Assembly: GCA_003165115.1 (NCBI GenBank)
Contig: PLSJ01000317.1
Location: forward strand, 1-6,733
DNA length: 6,733 bases
Direction of reading: 5' to 3'
From: Syntrophaceae bacterium
GTDB taxonomy: Bacteria > Desulfobacterota > Syntrophorhabdia > Syntrophorhabdales > WCHB1-27
The translations under genes were made by a program, and so were the position numbers. Below, piece by piece: positions 6,181 to 6,733 of this stretch (position 1 is the first letter of the stretch; the number at the start of each line of letters is the position of its first letter). The notes under the pieces are model-generated. The model searched no databases and was not told the origin of the DNA. It saw nothing but the letters and a program-made list of their open reading frames with translations.

Positions 6181-6733
6181 ATGAATAACCTGCTGCGAGC
6201 CATACCGAAGGTGGACGATATCCTGAAGGATGAGCGCTGGCGGGCGCTGGCGGGATACCCGGCGGAATGCGCCAAAGACCTTTTGCGCGATGTGCTGAAT
6301 GAGCTGCGGGCCGCGATAAAGGCGGGCAAGACAACCGAGGCAATGCCGGTGGAGGCCCTTATCGAGGAGACGAAAAGACGGACCGAGCTATGTTTGAGGC
6401 CCGCATTGAAGAAGGTCATCAACGGCACGGGCGTCATCATCCACACGAACCTGGGCCGCTCCCCCCTGGCGCGTGCCGCCATCGAACGGCTCCTTGCCGT
6501 CGCTTCCGGCTATTCGAACCTCGAATACAGTCTTGCCGAAGGCAGGAGGGGCGACCGCCACGACCATTGTCTCGCCCTCCTTAAAAGGCTGACGGGCACG
6601 GAAGCGGCCCTCGTGGTCAACAACAACGCCGCGGCGGTGCTCCTCAGCCTCAACACCCTCGCCGAGGGCAGGGAAGTCATCATCGGCCGGGGGGAGCTGA
6701 TAGAGGTGGGCGGCTCTTTCCGCATCCCCGAGA
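6181..6733 (+). CDS. selA: SelA, L-seryl-tRNA(Sec) selenium transferase (5' part)
   Basis: The first 184 codons are present and the gene runs off the window. SelA is a large PLP enzyme that converts Ser-tRNA(Sec) to Sec-tRNA(Sec) using selenophosphate, the bacterial route to selenocysteine. The helical N-terminal region begins MNNLLRAIPKVDDIL. Hallmarks then follow in family order: INGTGVIIHTNLGRSPL (about 80-96), SNLEYSLAEGRRGDR (111-125), VVNNNAAAVLLSLNTL (144-159) and RGELIEVGGSFRIP (169-182). Full-length bacterial SelA is about 460 residues, so the PLP lysine lies beyond the edge. The start follows the upstream TAA by two bases with only a weak AGGG in front, which suggests translational coupling to the radical SAM gene. 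selB is the expected neighbour downstream but is not visible. Confidence 0.97.
   Translation, partial: MNNLLRAIPKVDDILKDERWRALAGYPAECAKDLLRDVLNELRAAIKAGKTTEAMPVEALIEETKRRTELCLRPALKKVINGTGVIIHTNLGRSPLARAAIERLLAVASGYSNLEYSLAEGRRGDRHDHCLALLKRLTGTEAALVVNNNAAAVLLSLNTLAEGREVIIGRGELIEVGGSFRIPE

Noticed and set aside
6234..6253. Tandem GCGCTGGCGG in the selA N-terminal region
   Set aside because: Encodes ERWRALAG in frame; a chance product of GC-rich Arg/Ala/Leu codons rather than a repeat element.
5246..6343. 365-codon open frame on the - strand opposite the radical SAM gene and selA
   Set aside because: It spans two well-supported genes in antisense, is His/Pro/Arg-rich and has no domain motif.
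4463..6733. In-frame TGA (selenocysteine) codons in genes next to selA
   Set aside because: The reading frames are continuous without internal TGA, so no selenoprotein gene is supported in this window.
1..6733. CRISPR arrays, tRNA/rRNA genes, insertion sequences
   Set aside because: No regularly spaced repeats, no tRNA-like cloverleaf and no transposase or terminal inverted repeats were seen.

Overview
The window is GC-rich bacterial DNA with compact genes. It carries a Pst/PhoU phosphate locus end, a PAS-rich hybrid histidine kinase, an exported protein with a PEP-CTERM-like sorting tail, a B12-type radical SAM protein and selA. This mix fits a Gram-negative, probably anaerobic lineage such as a Desulfobacterota/deltaproteobacterial or Nitrospirota relative. 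That placement is inferred from gene content only, and I cannot name a genus.

Layout. Positions 1-21 hold the last six codons of an ABC phosphate-transporter ATPase (pstB). Positions 36-127 look like a degraded second copy of the same pstB tail, ending in an exact 25-base repeat that also supplies the ribosome binding site for phoU (138-833, + strand). The phoU gene ends in a 26-base-offset tandem duplication that sets its present C-terminus. It converges, 17 bases away, on a large hybrid sensor kinase (851-3307, - strand). I start that kinase at a GTG with a strong Shine-Dalgarno sequence rather than at the far upstream TTG that gives the longest frame.

The 410-base gap 3308-3717 is the main regulatory region. 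It has a near-consensus sigma-70 promoter (3451-3478) pointing right, then a structured leader with a core much like the cyclic-di-GMP-I (GEMM-I) riboswitch, an orphan perfect Shine-Dalgarno sequence, and a bulged hairpin followed by six T. This leader precedes a small secreted protein (3718-4347) with a signal peptide and a VPLPPS-type C-terminal sorting signal. A very strong intrinsic terminator (4369-4402) closes that unit.

The last region is a probable operon: a B12-binding/radical SAM protein of unknown substrate (4463-6178), followed after 2 bases by selA (6181 onward, cut by the window end). The tight coupling suggests co-expression of the radical SAM enzyme with selenocysteine synthesis. 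The clearest candidates for something unusual are the riboswitch-like leader on a surface-protein gene, the radical SAM-selA pair, and the duplicated pstB tail.
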